Assembly (NCBI GenBank): GCA_002335055.1
Contig: DDCH01000009.1
Coordinates: forward strand, 39,613-103,612
Length of the DNA stretch: 64,000 bases
Direction: 5' to 3'
Origin: Sulfurimonas sp. UBA2011
GTDB taxonomy: Bacteria; Campylobacterota; Campylobacteria; Campylobacterales; Sulfurimonadaceae
This document shows positions 25,870 to 35,277 of the stretch, piece after piece; position 1 is the stretch's first letter; each line of letters begins with the position of its first letter. The position numbers were made by a program, and so were the translations under genes. The notes beneath the pieces are model-generated. The model was not told the DNA's origin and searched no databases. It saw only the letters and a list, made by a program, of their open reading frames with translations.

Positions 25870-26685
25870 ATTAAAATATCTGTTATTATCCCAACATATA
25901 ACAGATATGAGTTTTTACAAAGAGCTATAGAGTCTGTATTACAATAGACTCATCAAGAATATGAAATCATAGTCATAGATGATGGCTCAAGCGACAATAC
26001 TTCCCAAATTCTCCAAAAATTTCCAAATATAAAATATATATATCAAAAAAACTCTGGTGTTTCATCTGCAAGAAACTTAGGCATAAAAAATGCAAGTCAT
26101 GAGTGGATAGCTTTTTTAGATTCTGATGATGAGTGGATAGATTCAAAATTAGAAGAACAAGTCTCATTTCATGAAAATAATTCTGATGTTCTTATGAGTT
26201 ATACAGATGAAATATGGTTAAGAGATGCTTTAAATGTAAAAATACCAAAGAAATTTAGAAAAATCGGTAAAGATGTATTTTCAGAAAATTTATCATTTTG
26301 CAATATAGCTCCATCTTCTGCACTTTTACACAAAAGTATATTTAAAAGTGTTGATTTATTTGATGAAAGTTTGGAAGTCTGTGAAGATTATGACCTATGG
26401 TTACGAATCATGATAGAAAATAAAATAGCTTTAGTAGATAAAAAATTGATAAGAAAGTATGCTGGGCATGAAGATCAGTTAAGCTTCAAGTACTGGGGTA
26501 TGGATAGGTTTAGAGTTTTTACTTTGGAAAAACTACTAAAGAATAAAAACAAGATAAATGAAGAAAAAGTACAGATGATAAAAGAAGAACTCCTTAAAAA
26601 GTACACTTTATTACTAAAAGGTGCTATAAAACATGATAGAGAAGAAGATATAAAAATTTATAAAGGAAAAATAGCTCAGTTTTAG
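25870..26685 (+). pseudogene. Glycosyltransferase family 2, disrupted
   Basis: The frame reads KISVIIPTYNRYEFLQRAIE, then a TAG at 25945-25947, then resumes THQEYEIIVIDDGSSDNTSQ. That is the GT-A N-terminus with its DDG motif, continuing through FLDSDDEW (DxD) and CEDYDLWLRI to a stop at 26683. A single C-to-T change (CAG to TAG) at codon 26 explains the stop. The start position has ATT (25870) where ATG is expected, 6 nt after the mqnE stop. Downstream of the stop an ATG-initiated 163-residue fragment (26194) remains open but lacks the nucleotide-binding half. Intact length would be 271 residues. Confidence 0.82.
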
Positions 26686-26706
26686 CTTCTTTTAAATTTC
26701 TGATGA

Positions 26707-26712
26707 TATAAT
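26707..26712 (+). promoter_or_regulatory. -10 box of the tRNA-Asn gene
   Basis: TATAAT in the context GATGATATAATTC, 10 nt before the mature tRNA 5' end. Confidence 0.55.
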
Positions 26713-26722
26713 TCTTTTACAT

Positions 26723-26797
<75 letters not shown>

Positions 26798-26901
26798 CAC
26801 TTTATAAAACCCCATAAACACTGATATTCAAACTAATTTATTTAGATACTGTGCCCATAATGTACACTATATATCTATTAAATTTTCTTATTAAAAAAAG
26901 C

Positions 26902-27855
26902 TTATTCATACTCTGCTTTTATAAAACTTTCTTCTTCACTTAAAAAACTAAGTCCACATGCTTCATAAGCAAAAAATACTTTTGCATTATATGTGTCTTC
27001 TCTCTCTTCTTGATAAATCTTTGTAAAGTTAGAATACTCTTCACCCTCTCCAAACATAGTTCGCATTTGTGAATCTTTAAAACTTTTAAAAGAGGTTTTA
27101 AGTAAATAAGGTGAGTCAGGATATAAATCTTTTAGGATTTTTAGCATACCACGAGACTCAAAAAGTAGGGTATAGGCAGGATTTATAATAATTGCTTGTT
27201 GCTTGTCCATTATACTTGTGAGAGTAGTAGCTAATTCCCCCTCATCAGTCGCTATATCTAACCATGAGTAGTTCTTATACCAGTATTCATAGTTATTGCC
27301 TTCTTGGTCATGTATACCCTCTTCATTGAAGGCTACTTCATGTAAATAAGAAAAACTTGTTTGGAATCCTGCTTCATCTGCAAGGTGTTGTAAAAATCTT
27401 GATGTTTTTTCTTTTTCTTCATCATCACTTGGACTTGAGAAGAGTATTTTCCAATTGTCGTATCTTTCATCAAAGTGTTCAAGACCATCATCAAGTGTGA
27501 TAAGTCTTTTAAAATTTTCACTTACTTTTTCATAGATCTCATTAAAGCTGTGTTCACCCAGTTGTTCTTGAGAAGTTTGTAGTAGTTTACTTGGAGTATC
27601 TGCTTGAAACTCTAAAAGTTTTATAGGGCTATTGTTTAAACCACCACTAAAAAGAAATGCTCCATAAATATGCCAATGCACATCACTTTCCCAGCTTTTT
27701 TTGATAACATCTACAAGGTTAAATGGAATACCTAATTCAAAAAAGAGGTCATTATCGATGACATGATCAGCTGCTTCAATATACATATCATATAGTTCAT
27801 TTGCCGCATCATAATAGGCCTGTGCTTCTTGAGTGCTAAGTTTAATATTATCCAC
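26902..27855 (-). CDS. Glutathionylspermidine-synthase-like protein, degenerate
   Basis: 317 residues from a GTG at 27855, which overlaps the UPF0323 stop by 8 nt. A longer reading from 28023 runs out of frame through the UPF0323 gene and was not used. Family features are clear: AQAYYDAANELYDM, PFNLVDVIKKSWESDVHWH, INPAYTLLF and KVFFAYEACGLSF. However about 45 N-terminal residues usual for the family are missing, the segment after EFQADTP (normally E-x-N-A-D-T-P) is shortened, and the ATP-grasp loop (usually KPxFGREG) reads TMFGEGEE. It is probably catalytically impaired. Gene order with UPF0323 matches other Campylobacterota. Confidence 0.72.
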   Translation of the reverse strand: MDNIKLSTQEAQAYYDAANELYDMYIEAADHVIDNDLFFELGIPFNLVDVIKKSWESDVHWHIYGAFLFSGGLNNSPIKLLEFQADTPSKLLQTSQEQLGEHSFNEIYEKVSENFKRLITLDDGLEHFDERYDNWKILFSSPSDDEEKEKTSRFLQHLADEAGFQTSFSYLHEVAFNEEGIHDQEGNNYEYWYKNYSWLDIATDEGELATTLTSIMDKQQAIIINPAYTLLFESRGMLKILKDLYPDSPYLLKTSFKSFKDSQMRTMFGEGEEYSNFTKIYQEEREDTYNAKVFFAYEACGLSFLSEEESFIKAEYE

Positions 27856-28411
27856 CGAAGAAACCACCACTTCTACTAGACGAAGAACTTTTAGATCCTC
27901 CACCAAAAAAGCTTTTTTTAGAAGTTCCACTTCTACTAGCCTTACCAGCTGCAGAACGACTATAAGCACTTTTGTTAGAACGGGCACTATTCTTTGAAAA
28001 GTTTTTATTACCCATAAGAGCATTTCCTATCATATTTCCCATAAGAGAACCTGCTGCAACAGCGAGTATAGTACCTGCTAGTCCCATTCCTGCACCACCA
28101 CCATTATCTCTAAGTGTTTCAGATGAACCATCTTGTACTTTTTTGTACTCTTGTTCTGCTAATGCTTTCATCTCCGCTTCATTCATAAAACGCTCAACTG
28201 TATTGCCTTGTTCATCTTTTTCACGGATGATAGCACGAGACGGGCCATCAGTTGGCATCTCTTCAACTACTATGTACTTACCATTTGTCTGTTGTTCTAT
28301 AACTAAAAAACGGTTCTTTTGCTCTTCTTGAGGTGCTTCACAACCTGTTAAAACACTCATCATAAGAGCACCAGTACTCCCGAGTAAAACGCTGTTTGTA
28401 AATTTATTCAT
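27848..28411 (-). CDS. UPF0323-type lipoprotein
   Basis: 187 residues. A lipoprotein signal peptide ends in the lipobox LTGC near residue 22. The mature part has a strand-rich segment (VVEEMPTDGPSRAIIREKDE) and a glycine hydrophobic helix (GLAGTILAVAAGSLMGNM). A Ser/Gly/Lys-rich tail ends FFGG. This layout matches the UPF0323 lipoproteins of Helicobacter and Campylobacter. The start at 28411 was preferred over GTG at 28423 because AGGTGA lies at the right distance upstream. Function is unknown; linkage to the glutathionylspermidine-synthase-like gene is conserved in the group. Confidence 0.8.
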   Translation of the reverse strand: MNKFTNSVLLGSTGALMMSVLTGCEAPQEEQKNRFLVIEQQTNGKYIVVEEMPTDGPSRAIIREKDEQGNTVERFMNEAEMKALAEQEYKKVQDGSSETLRDNGGGAGMGLAGTILAVAAGSLMGNMIGNALMGNKNFSKNSARSNKSAYSRSAAGKASRSGTSKKSFFGGGSKSSSSSRSGGFFGG

Positions 28412-28412
28412 T

Positions 28413-28859
28413 CTAATATTCACCTATTATTTGATTTTTATCTAAATGTAATACTTTTTTAAACTTAGAGTCATTAAAAGTTATTTTGTCTCTACCATCA
28501 TAAAGAATATCACCACTATATGAGTATTTAATCATATGTATCTCTACATCAGTTTTCATTAAAAGAGCTTCACCCAAAGTACTTCCAATAGGAGGAATAA
28601 GTGTGGAAAGTGAGATAATCGAGAGTGTCCCTATAACAATTAGAGAGAGTTTAGTCTCCTTGTAAAGTGTTATATATCCAAGTATAATACTAAAGAAAAG
28701 AAAGATTAAGAGGCTTTGATGGTCTGCAAACAAGATATTATAATAAACATCAATCTCTTTTGCTTTTATATAGTTCTCAAATACACCTAGAAATAGAAAA
28801 AAATCTAGAATAAAAGTGAAAAATATACCACTTAAAAATGCTTGTACTACTTTACTCAT
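28413..28859 (-). CDS. Membrane protein, 148 aa, unassigned
   Basis: Three hydrophobic helices at residues ~5-27, 44-63 and 70-92 (for example LLIFLFFSIILGYITLY), followed by a hydrophilic C-terminal domain of about 55 residues (YSGDILYDGRDKITFNDSK). It overlaps the Sua5-like gene upstream by 4 nt and nearly abuts UPF0323 downstream, so it lies within the carB-to-UPF0323 operon. No family recognised. Confidence 0.6.
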   Translation of the reverse strand: MSKVVQAFLSGIFFTFILDFFLFLGVFENYIKAKEIDVYYNILFADHQSLLIFLFFSIILGYITLYKETKLSLIVIGTLSIISLSTLIPPIGSTLGEALLMKTDVEIHMIKYSYSGDILYDGRDKITFNDSKFKKVLHLDKNQIIGEY

Positions 28860-29329
28860 CGTAACCTCACCTTTTTGATATTGTTGATTCTATAGAGTTT
28901 TGATGATTTCCCCTCATATAAAGAGTTCTTATCTTCGATTATTATATCAGCTTTTACTTCACAAAATCCTCTATCGAAGTGTTTTGAGCGTTCATTAGCT
29001 GATGTTGAGTAGTTCCAAGTTATGTCTGTTAATAGTTTGGAGTGAAGTGTGTCTTTTGCTATACGAAAGGATGTGTGTTTTACAATAAATGTTGTTTTTT
29101 TTGCACGGCGAATAAGTTTTTTTTGTCTTGATGGAACTCTTATATGTGAGTTTTGTAAAGATTTAAAGCTTTTGTATACTTTGATAAAAGGTTTAGTGGA
29201 AGGTCTCTCTTTTATAGATTGAAGTTGTGACTCATCTTGCGATAAAAAACCGACAGTAGTGTCGGTTTGAATAAGAAGAACTTTTGATTCTAAACTAAAA
29301 AGTCTTGAAGTGCTGTTGATTTTGTCCAT
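28856..29329 (-). CDS. Sua5/YciO/YrdC-like protein
   Basis: 157 residues, overlapping the carB 3' end by 40 nt. The YrdC-fold nucleotide segment is recognisable: VLLIQTDTTVGFLSQDESQ, then KERPSTKPFIKVY and, late, WNYSTSANERSKHFD. These correspond to the threonylcarbamoyl-AMP synthase motifs for t6A tRNA modification. It is shorter than Sua5/TsaC (about 190-350 residues), and the K-x-R active site is partly retained (KERPSTKPF). A short Campylobacterota-type paralogue is the best reading; TsaC activity is possible but not assured. Confidence 0.7.
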   Translation of the reverse strand: MDKINSTSRLFSLESKVLLIQTDTTVGFLSQDESQLQSIKERPSTKPFIKVYKSFKSLQNSHIRVPSRQKKLIRRAKKTTFIVKHTSFRIAKDTLHSKLLTDITWNYSTSANERSKHFDRGFCEVKADIIIEDKNSLYEGKSSKLYRINNIKKVRLR

Positions 29330-32300
29330 GAACCATCACCCATTTCATCTAGTGCTAAAATAAGTGCACGAGCAGCACTTAGTGTTGTAAAGTAAGGAAT
29401 ACTACGACGAAGTACCTCTTGACGAATAACTACAGCATCTTTTTTACTAGTATTGTTATCAGAAGTATTTATTGCCATTGCAATTTCATCATTTTTCATA
29501 CTATCTTCAATATTTGGACGACCTTCAGAAATCTTTAGAACAACTTCACATGCTATACCAGCATCAGATAAGATACTTTGTGTGCCTTTAGTTGCTACAA
29601 GTTTAAAACCATGTTTAAGTAAACCACGGCCAATTTCTGCTGCATGAATTTTATCTGTATCAACAAAAGAGAGGAAACATGTTCCACCTGTTGGGATCTT
29701 ATTACCAGCACTAAGTTGTGCTTTTGCAAAACTTACTCCAAAGTTTTTACTGATTCCCATAACTTCACCAGTTGATTTCATCTCAGGGCTTAAAACAAGG
29801 TCGGCTCCATAGAGTTTATGGAAAGGAAAAACTGCCTCTTTTACTGAAACGTGACCTTTAAGTTTTGGGCGACGAAGACCATTAGCAACTTCTACGATGT
29901 CATATTTGTCATAGTAAGCAAGTGCATCAACAAGTTTCTCACCCATCATAACACGAGTCGCAACTTTTGCTAGTGGCATACCAGTAGCCTTAGACACAAA
30001 AGGTACAGTACGGCTAGCTCGAGGGTTAACCTCAATTAGGTAAATTTCATCTTGATAAATAGCATACTGAACATTCATAAGACCAACTACACCAAGTCCA
30101 AGAGCAATAGTTTTAGTCTGTTGTTCAACTTTTTCTATCATTTCTTGTGTTAGGTTTACAGGAGGAAGTGAACAAGCACTATCACCTGAGTGAATTCCAG
30201 CTTCTTCGATATGTTGCATAACAGAACCGATATAAACTTCTTTTCCATCAGAGATACAATCAACATCAAGTTCAATTGCTTGATCTAAAAACTTATCAAT
30301 AAGAACAGGAGCTTCATTTGAAACAGATATAGCAAGGTCCATGTACTGGTTAAGTTCATCTTCACTATAAACTATTTTCATACCGCGACCACCAAGAACA
30401 AATGATGGACGAACAAGTACAGGATAACCAAGTCCATTAGCAATTGGTGCAGCTTCTTCTTTTTTACGAGCAAGACCATTTTCTGGTTGTTTAAGACCAT
30501 GTTTAATAACAAAATTACTAAAGAGTTCTCTATCTTCTGCAAGGTCAATGACTTCTGAAGTTGTTCCTACAATCTTAGCACCAATTTTTGTAAGTGCATC
30601 TGCAAGTTTGAGTGGTGTTTGACCACCAAAGTGAACGATGATACCATCTGGTTCTTCGTTTTCTATAACTTCACGAACATGCTCAAGGTCTATTGGCTCA
30701 AAATATAAAACATCAGAAGTGTCATAGTCTGTAGATACTGTTTCAGGATTACAGTTGTACATAATACACTCTATATCCATCTCTTTAAGAGCAAATGCAG
30801 CATGAACACAACAGTAGTCAAATTCGATACCTTGACCGATACGGTTAGGTCCACCACCAAGAATAAGTACTTTTTTCTTATCTTTATTTACACGGTTTTT
30901 GATATTTGGAAGTTTTGTAATGTTCGTGCTAGAGTAAAGGTAAGGAGTAAGTGCTTTAAACTCAGCAGAACATGTGTCGACTTCGTTAAACTCTATACTA
31001 ACACCAAGTTTTTTACGTGCATCATATACTTGCATTTCATTTATTTTATGATTCGAATTTTTTTCTATGAGTTGGCTTATGTGTTTATCTGAAAAACCAT
31101 CAACTTTAACATCACGCATCATCTCAGCATCAAAAAGAATCTTATCAGTGATAGTTTTTTCTTTTTCTACTAGTTCACTGAGTTGATATAAAAACCAGTG
31201 GTCTATCTGACATGTATCAAACATTTCTTCTATAGTCATTCCCCTACGGAAACCTTCTGCAACATAAAGCATTCTCTCTGCATTTGGACGACGAATCTCA
31301 TGTTGAATAAATTCTATATCACCATCCATCTCATCAAATCCACAAATACCAGTCTCTAAAGAACAGAGTGCTTTTTGCATAGACTCTTTAAAAGTACGGC
31401 CAATCGCCATAACTTCACCAACAGACTTCATTGAAGTACTTAAAGTACTTACAGCTTCAGGGAACTTTTCAAATGTAAAACGAGGTATTTTAGTAACTAC
31501 ATAGTCAATTACAGGCTCAAAAGATGCAGGTGTTCCTGTGATGTCATTTGTAATCTCATCAAGAGTAAAACCAACAGCTAAAAGTGTAGCTACCTTAGCG
31601 ATAGGATAACCAGTTGCTTTAGATGCAAGTGCACTAGATCTTGAAACACGAGGGTTCATCTCGATAACAATCATCCGACCAGTTTTTGGATCAATTGAGA
31701 ACTGAACATTTGATCCACCAGTATCAACACCTATCTCACGAAGGATATCAAAAGATGCATTGCGCATTCTTTGGTACTCTTTATCTGTAAGAGTAAGAGC
31801 AGGGGCTACTGTGATACTATCACCAGTATGAACACCCATAGGGTCGAAGTTCTCAATGGTACAGATGATGATACAGTTATCTGCTTTATCACGAATAACT
31901 TCCATCTCATACTCTTTCCATCCAAGAAGAGACTCCATAATTTCTATCTCGTTTACAGGAGAAGCTGACAGACCTTCCTCTGCAAGTTTTTTAAACTCTT
32001 CCATATTGTAAGCTACACCTGAACCACCACCGGCTAGCGTAAATGAAGCACGAGAGATTACAGGAAAACCTATCTCTTTTACTACTTCTATCGCTTCTTC
32101 TACTGTGTAAGCATTTTTACTTTTTGGTAAATCCATACCAATCTTAATCATAGCTTCATTAAATGCAGAACGGTCTTCACCCTTATGTATAGCTTCAGGA
32201 GACGCACCTAAAAACTCTATACCTTCAAGCATACCTTTTTCGTACATACTTGTTGCAACATTTAATGCAGTTTGACCACCCATTGTTGGAAGTATTGCGT

Positions 32301-32550
32301 CTATATTTTCTTTTTTGATGATTTCAGCAATTACATCTTCTTTAATTGGTTCGATGTAAGTTCTATCTGCAAACTCAGGATCAGTCATAATAGTTGCAGG
32401 ATTAGAGTTAATGAGGACTACACGATAGCCTAACTCTTTAAGAGTTTTAACAGCCTGAGTACCAGAGTAGTCAAATTCACAAGCCTGACCGATAACAATC
32501 GGACCAGAACCTATAAGTAAAATAGTATTAATGTCGGTGCGTTTTGGCAT
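29290..32550 (-). CDS. carB: Carbamoyl-phosphate synthase large subunit
   Basis: 1086 residues with the two homologous ATP-grasp halves. First half: LLIGSGPIVIGQACEFDYSG at ~12 and GGSGVAYNMEE near 173. Second half: LILGGGPNRIGQGIEFDYC near 563 and RPSFVLGGRGMKIVYSE near 712. The C-terminal allosteric domain (MGF-like) ends the chain. It makes carbamoyl phosphate from glutamine-derived ammonia, bicarbonate and 2 ATP for arginine and pyrimidine synthesis. carA is not in the window. Confidence 0.97.
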   Translation of the reverse strand: MPKRTDINTILLIGSGPIVIGQACEFDYSGTQAVKTLKELGYRVVLINSNPATIMTDPEFADRTYIEPIKEDVIAEIIKKENIDAILPTMGGQTALNVATSMYEKGMLEGIEFLGASPEAIHKGEDRSAFNEAMIKIGMDLPKSKNAYTVEEAIEVVKEIGFPVISRASFTLAGGGSGVAYNMEEFKKLAEEGLSASPVNEIEIMESLLGWKEYEMEVIRDKADNCIIICTIENFDPMGVHTGDSITVAPALTLTDKEYQRMRNASFDILREIGVDTGGSNVQFSIDPKTGRMIVIEMNPRVSRSSALASKATGYPIAKVATLLAVGFTLDEITNDITGTPASFEPVIDYVVTKIPRFTFEKFPEAVSTLSTSMKSVGEVMAIGRTFKESMQKALCSLETGICGFDEMDGDIEFIQHEIRRPNAERMLYVAEGFRRGMTIEEMFDTCQIDHWFLYQLSELVEKEKTITDKILFDAEMMRDVKVDGFSDKHISQLIEKNSNHKINEMQVYDARKKLGVSIEFNEVDTCSAEFKALTPYLYSSTNITKLPNIKNRVNKDKKKVLILGGGPNRIGQGIEFDYCCVHAAFALKEMDIECIMYNCNPETVSTDYDTSDVLYFEPIDLEHVREVIENEEPDGIIVHFGGQTPLKLADALTKIGAKIVGTTSEVIDLAEDRELFSNFVIKHGLKQPENGLARKKEEAAPIANGLGYPVLVRPSFVLGGRGMKIVYSEDELNQYMDLAISVSNEAPVLIDKFLDQAIELDVDCISDGKEVYIGSVMQHIEEAGIHSGDSACSLPPVNLTQEMIEKVEQQTKTIALGLGVVGLMNVQYAIYQDEIYLIEVNPRASRTVPFVSKATGMPLAKVATRVMMGEKLVDALAYYDKYDIVEVANGLRRPKLKGHVSVKEAVFPFHKLYGADLVLSPEMKSTGEVMGISKNFGVSFAKAQLSAGNKIPTGGTCFLSFVDTDKIHAAEIGRGLLKHGFKLVATKGTQSILSDAGIACEVVLKISEGRPNIEDSMKNDEIAMAINTSDNNTSKKDAVVIRQEVLRRSIPYFTTLSAARALILALDEMGDGSWTKSTALQDFLV

Positions 32551-32679
32551 TTTGACCCTTCAAAATATGTTTATAAAAATTTAATTATTATAGCTAAAGG
32601 GCACTTAAAATTTGATGAGTTTTTAAGAGCATGTAAGATGTTTCGCAAAAAATGATTTTTTTGTAGCTTTAGGGGGTGT

Positions 32680-32720
32680 AGGGACTTTTGTCCCTGGCGT
32701 TAATATGGGCTTTGCCCATA
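32680..32720. repeat. Two tandem GC-rich hairpins between mipA-like gene and carB
   Basis: AGGGAC-TTTT-GTCCCT (32680-32695) is followed 8 nt later by TATGGGC-TTT-GCCCATA (32704-32720). Both are exact inverted repeats with short loops, unusual in so AT-rich a region. Their position fits the promoter/leader side of carB and the 3' end of the mipA-like gene, both on the minus strand, so they may form a terminator for upstream transcription or belong to a dispersed hairpin repeat family. Confidence 0.5.
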
Positions 32721-32725
32721 GTAGT

Positions 32726-33478
32726 CTAATAGTGGAAGGTATATATGAGAGAAACTAATCCAGAATAGATGTAATCACTCTCAATAAGAGGAGAGTTTAA
32801 AGCACTTGATGGGAGTCTATCAACACGAAGGTTTATAAGTCCTGCGAGTTTATCAGTAAAGGGGTAGTCAATGTATGTTTGAGCACCTATTTGCCAACCT
32901 GCACCAGGAGTAAACTGAGCTCTGTCAGCTCTGGCTTCATGCTGTTTGACACCATAGTAATAATTCACAAATTCATCAGACTCATAGACTACAATAATAC
33001 TTGGATAAAATGTAAACTTGCCAAGTTTAAACTCATCGCCAATCTCTGTTTTAAATAACCAAGACTCATATCGTACTAATATATCAGTTAAAAGCATAGT
33101 CTCTATGTAAGTGTCATTGTATGAAACACTAAATGCTAAACCACCCTCAAATGTAATCTCTCTCTCATCCATACCTTCTAAGTACTTAGAGTCTTCAGCC
33201 TTGTACCCATAAGTACGAGGTTGTGCAGTAAGGGATAACCCCCATGAAAACTCTTCACCCTTGTCTCCTAAAAAGTACATTCCGGCACGACTCCATCGTA
33301 CATAAAAAAGACTGTTATCAAAGAAAATAACAGGGGAGGGTACTAAAAGTGGGTCAACACCTTTGTATGGTTGTGTCTGCATATATGGTCCAAAACCAAG
33401 AGTGACTTTTTTCTTTTTTTGCATCTCTTCACCATAAAGTGAGAGAGTTAAGAGGGCTAGTAGCAATATGTATTTCAT
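32726..33478 (-). CDS. MipA/OmpV-family outer membrane protein
   Basis: 250 residues. A cleavable signal peptide (MKYILLLALLTLSLYGEEM) is followed by beta-barrel sequence: VTLGFGPYMQTQPYKGVDP, alternating hydrophobic strands and a terminal aromatic residue (IYTFHY). The MipA/OmpV family includes scaffold proteins of murein enzymes and porin-like receptors. It overlaps mreC by 4 nt, and this operon placement with mreBC supports a cell-envelope role. Confidence 0.8.
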   Translation of the reverse strand: MKYILLLALLTLSLYGEEMQKKKKVTLGFGPYMQTQPYKGVDPLLVPSPVIFFDNSLFYVRWSRAGMYFLGDKGEEFSWGLSLTAQPRTYGYKAEDSKYLEGMDEREITFEGGLAFSVSYNDTYIETMLLTDILVRYESWLFKTEIGDEFKLGKFTFYPSIIVVYESDEFVNYYYGVKQHEARADRAQFTPGAGWQIGAQTYIDYPFTDKLAGLINLRVDRLPSSALNSPLIESDYIYSGLVSLIYTFHY

Positions 33479-34236
33479 CGAATACTCCTTATCATGTGAA
33501 AGTAACTAGGTTCATTACTTTTATAGTATGGCTCAATTACAGCATTTTGATAACCTTGTGCCGAAGTGACTGAGAGAATACGCCCAACTTTAAGACCTTT
33601 TATAAAAATATTGTCAAGACCAGATGTAAGGACTTCGTCACCCTTTTGTATCTTAAACCATGCAGGGATAAAGTTAACTATAAGTAAATCATCATTATTA
33701 CCATGTACTATACCCGGAGCATTCTTATTTCCAATATAAACAGCATATGCACTTTTTATATCTTGATTGAGTAGTGCTAGAGGCCGACCATTTTTTGAAA
33801 TAACAATACCTGCAACTAACTCTTTATAGACTAGTCCATAAATCTTAGAACCATTATAGTCTGGAATTTCTATCCAAAGGCGGTTGAAATTTCCAAACTT
33901 TTCATAAGATATTGTACGTACTAGTTCTACATTTGTCTCTAGTTTTAAAGGGGAGTGATTTTCTTGGTATAAATCATGAATTTGACTTGTTAACTCTTGC
34001 ATTACAAGATGGTTGTTTTCATATTTCAATAGATCTTGTCGTAAATCTTGAATTGTAGCTACTTGAAAAAAATGTTCATTGAAATTATTTTTAATTGATT
34101 GATTAATATTATGATAGGAAATCTTTATTGCATTAAGGGAAGAGATAATGGGTGACTGAATAGTATTGTTGTAATACAAAGCACCTGTCAGCAGTGCTAT
34201 GATTACAAAGAGATAGGAAAATAACTCTTTATTCAT
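33475..34236 (-). CDS. mreC: Rod-shape protein MreC
   Basis: 253 residues starting at an ATG that overlaps the mreB stop. A single N-terminal anchor (LFSYLFVIIALLTGALYY) is followed by a coiled-coil stretch and the periplasmic beta domain with IVISKNGRPLALLNQD and GDEVLTSGLDNIFIKGLKVG, the conserved MreC ending. It links MreB to the elongasome. A longer reading frame upstream to 34314 lies within mreB and was rejected. Confidence 0.9.
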   Translation of the reverse strand: MNKELFSYLFVIIALLTGALYYNNTIQSPIISSLNAIKISYHNINQSIKNNFNEHFFQVATIQDLRQDLLKYENNHLVMQELTSQIHDLYQENHSPLKLETNVELVRTISYEKFGNFNRLWIEIPDYNGSKIYGLVYKELVAGIVISKNGRPLALLNQDIKSAYAVYIGNKNAPGIVHGNNDDLLIVNFIPAWFKIQKGDEVLTSGLDNIFIKGLKVGRILSVTSAQGYQNAVIEPYYKSNEPSYFHMIRSIR

Positions 34237-35266
34237 TCTCAAATAGTTCTTGTAATAAATCGATCTCTTCGAGTGCACGTCCAGTTCCACGAGCAACAGC
34301 AAGTAGAGGCTCATCAGCTACATAAACAGGAATTCTTACAATAGTTGAGAGGTGCTTATCTAGTTGACGAATAAGTGCTCCTCCTCCTGTTAAAATGATA
34401 CCGTTATTAACGATATCACCGGCTAAATCAGGAGGCATTTGCTCTAGGACATTACGAAGTGCTTCTGCAATTTCTTTAAGTGGCTCTTTCATGGCCTCTC
34501 TTGCATCTTCACTTGTAAGTTCAACTGAACTAAGTAGTCCTTCAACTTGGTCACGACCATTTACAATCATCGTAAGCTCTTCATCTAAATCAACTGCTGT
34601 TCCGATATTTATCTTGATATCTTCAGCAACACGCTCACCTATAAGAAGGTTATATTTCTTTCTAACATAGTTGATAATACATTGGTCGATTTTATCACCA
34701 GCAGTTCTAATAGACTTAGAAAGTACAAGACCACCTAAAGAGACAACACCGATTTCAGTAGTACCACCACCGATATCAACAACTAAGTTTCCTTTTGGCT
34801 CACGGATATCAACACCTGCTCCAATTGCAGCGGCCATTGGCTCCTCTATAAGAAAAACTTCACGTGCCCCTGCTGAGAGAGCAGACTCACGAACAGCTTT
34901 ACGCTCAACTTGTGTAAGACCATAAGGTACACAGATAATGATACGAGGACTAATTAAAGAAGTACGACCGTGTGCTTTTTCAATAAACTTTCTAATCATT
35001 TTCTCAGTCATATCAAAGTCAGCGATAACACCATCACGCATCGGGCGAATTGCTCTAATATTTCCAGGTGTTTTTCCAACCATTGCTTTTGCTTCATGTC
35101 CAACAGCTAGTACTCGCGTTTGACCATATTTTTCAGTTCTTACAGCTACAACAGAAGGTTCATTAATAATGATTCCACGACCTTTAGCTATAACAATAGT
35201 ATTTGCAGTTCCTAAGTCAATGGAAAGGTCGTTTGAGAAAAGCCCTATTAGTTTATTGAAAATCAT
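34229..35266 (-). CDS. mreB: Rod-shape-determining actin MreB
   Basis: 345 residues. The actin-fold phosphate motifs are IDLGTANTIV near residue 16, VVDIGGGTTEIGVVSLGG near 160 and ILTGGGALIRQLD near 292. The amphipathic N-terminal helix (MIFNKLIGLFSND) would hold filaments to the inner membrane. It directs lateral wall synthesis with MreC. Transcription order is clpX, mreB, mreC, mipA-like. Confidence 0.97.
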   Translation of the reverse strand: MIFNKLIGLFSNDLSIDLGTANTIVIAKGRGIIINEPSVVAVRTEKYGQTRVLAVGHEAKAMVGKTPGNIRAIRPMRDGVIADFDMTEKMIRKFIEKAHGRTSLISPRIIICVPYGLTQVERKAVRESALSAGAREVFLIEEPMAAAIGAGVDIREPKGNLVVDIGGGTTEIGVVSLGGLVLSKSIRTAGDKIDQCIINYVRKKYNLLIGERVAEDIKINIGTAVDLDEELTMIVNGRDQVEGLLSSVELTSEDAREAMKEPLKEIAEALRNVLEQMPPDLAGDIVNNGIILTGGGALIRQLDKHLSTIVRIPVYVADEPLLAVARGTGRALEEIDLLQELFENE

Positions 35267-35277
35267 ATTTAGTTACC

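Noticed and set aside
27856..28023. 5' extension of the glutathionylspermidine-synthase-like ORF
   Set aside because: It is an out-of-frame reading of the Ser/Gly-rich end of the UPF0323 lipoprotein gene.
29453..32000. Several 60-96 codon plus-strand ORFs inside carB
   Set aside because: All are antisense shadows of the conserved carB frame.
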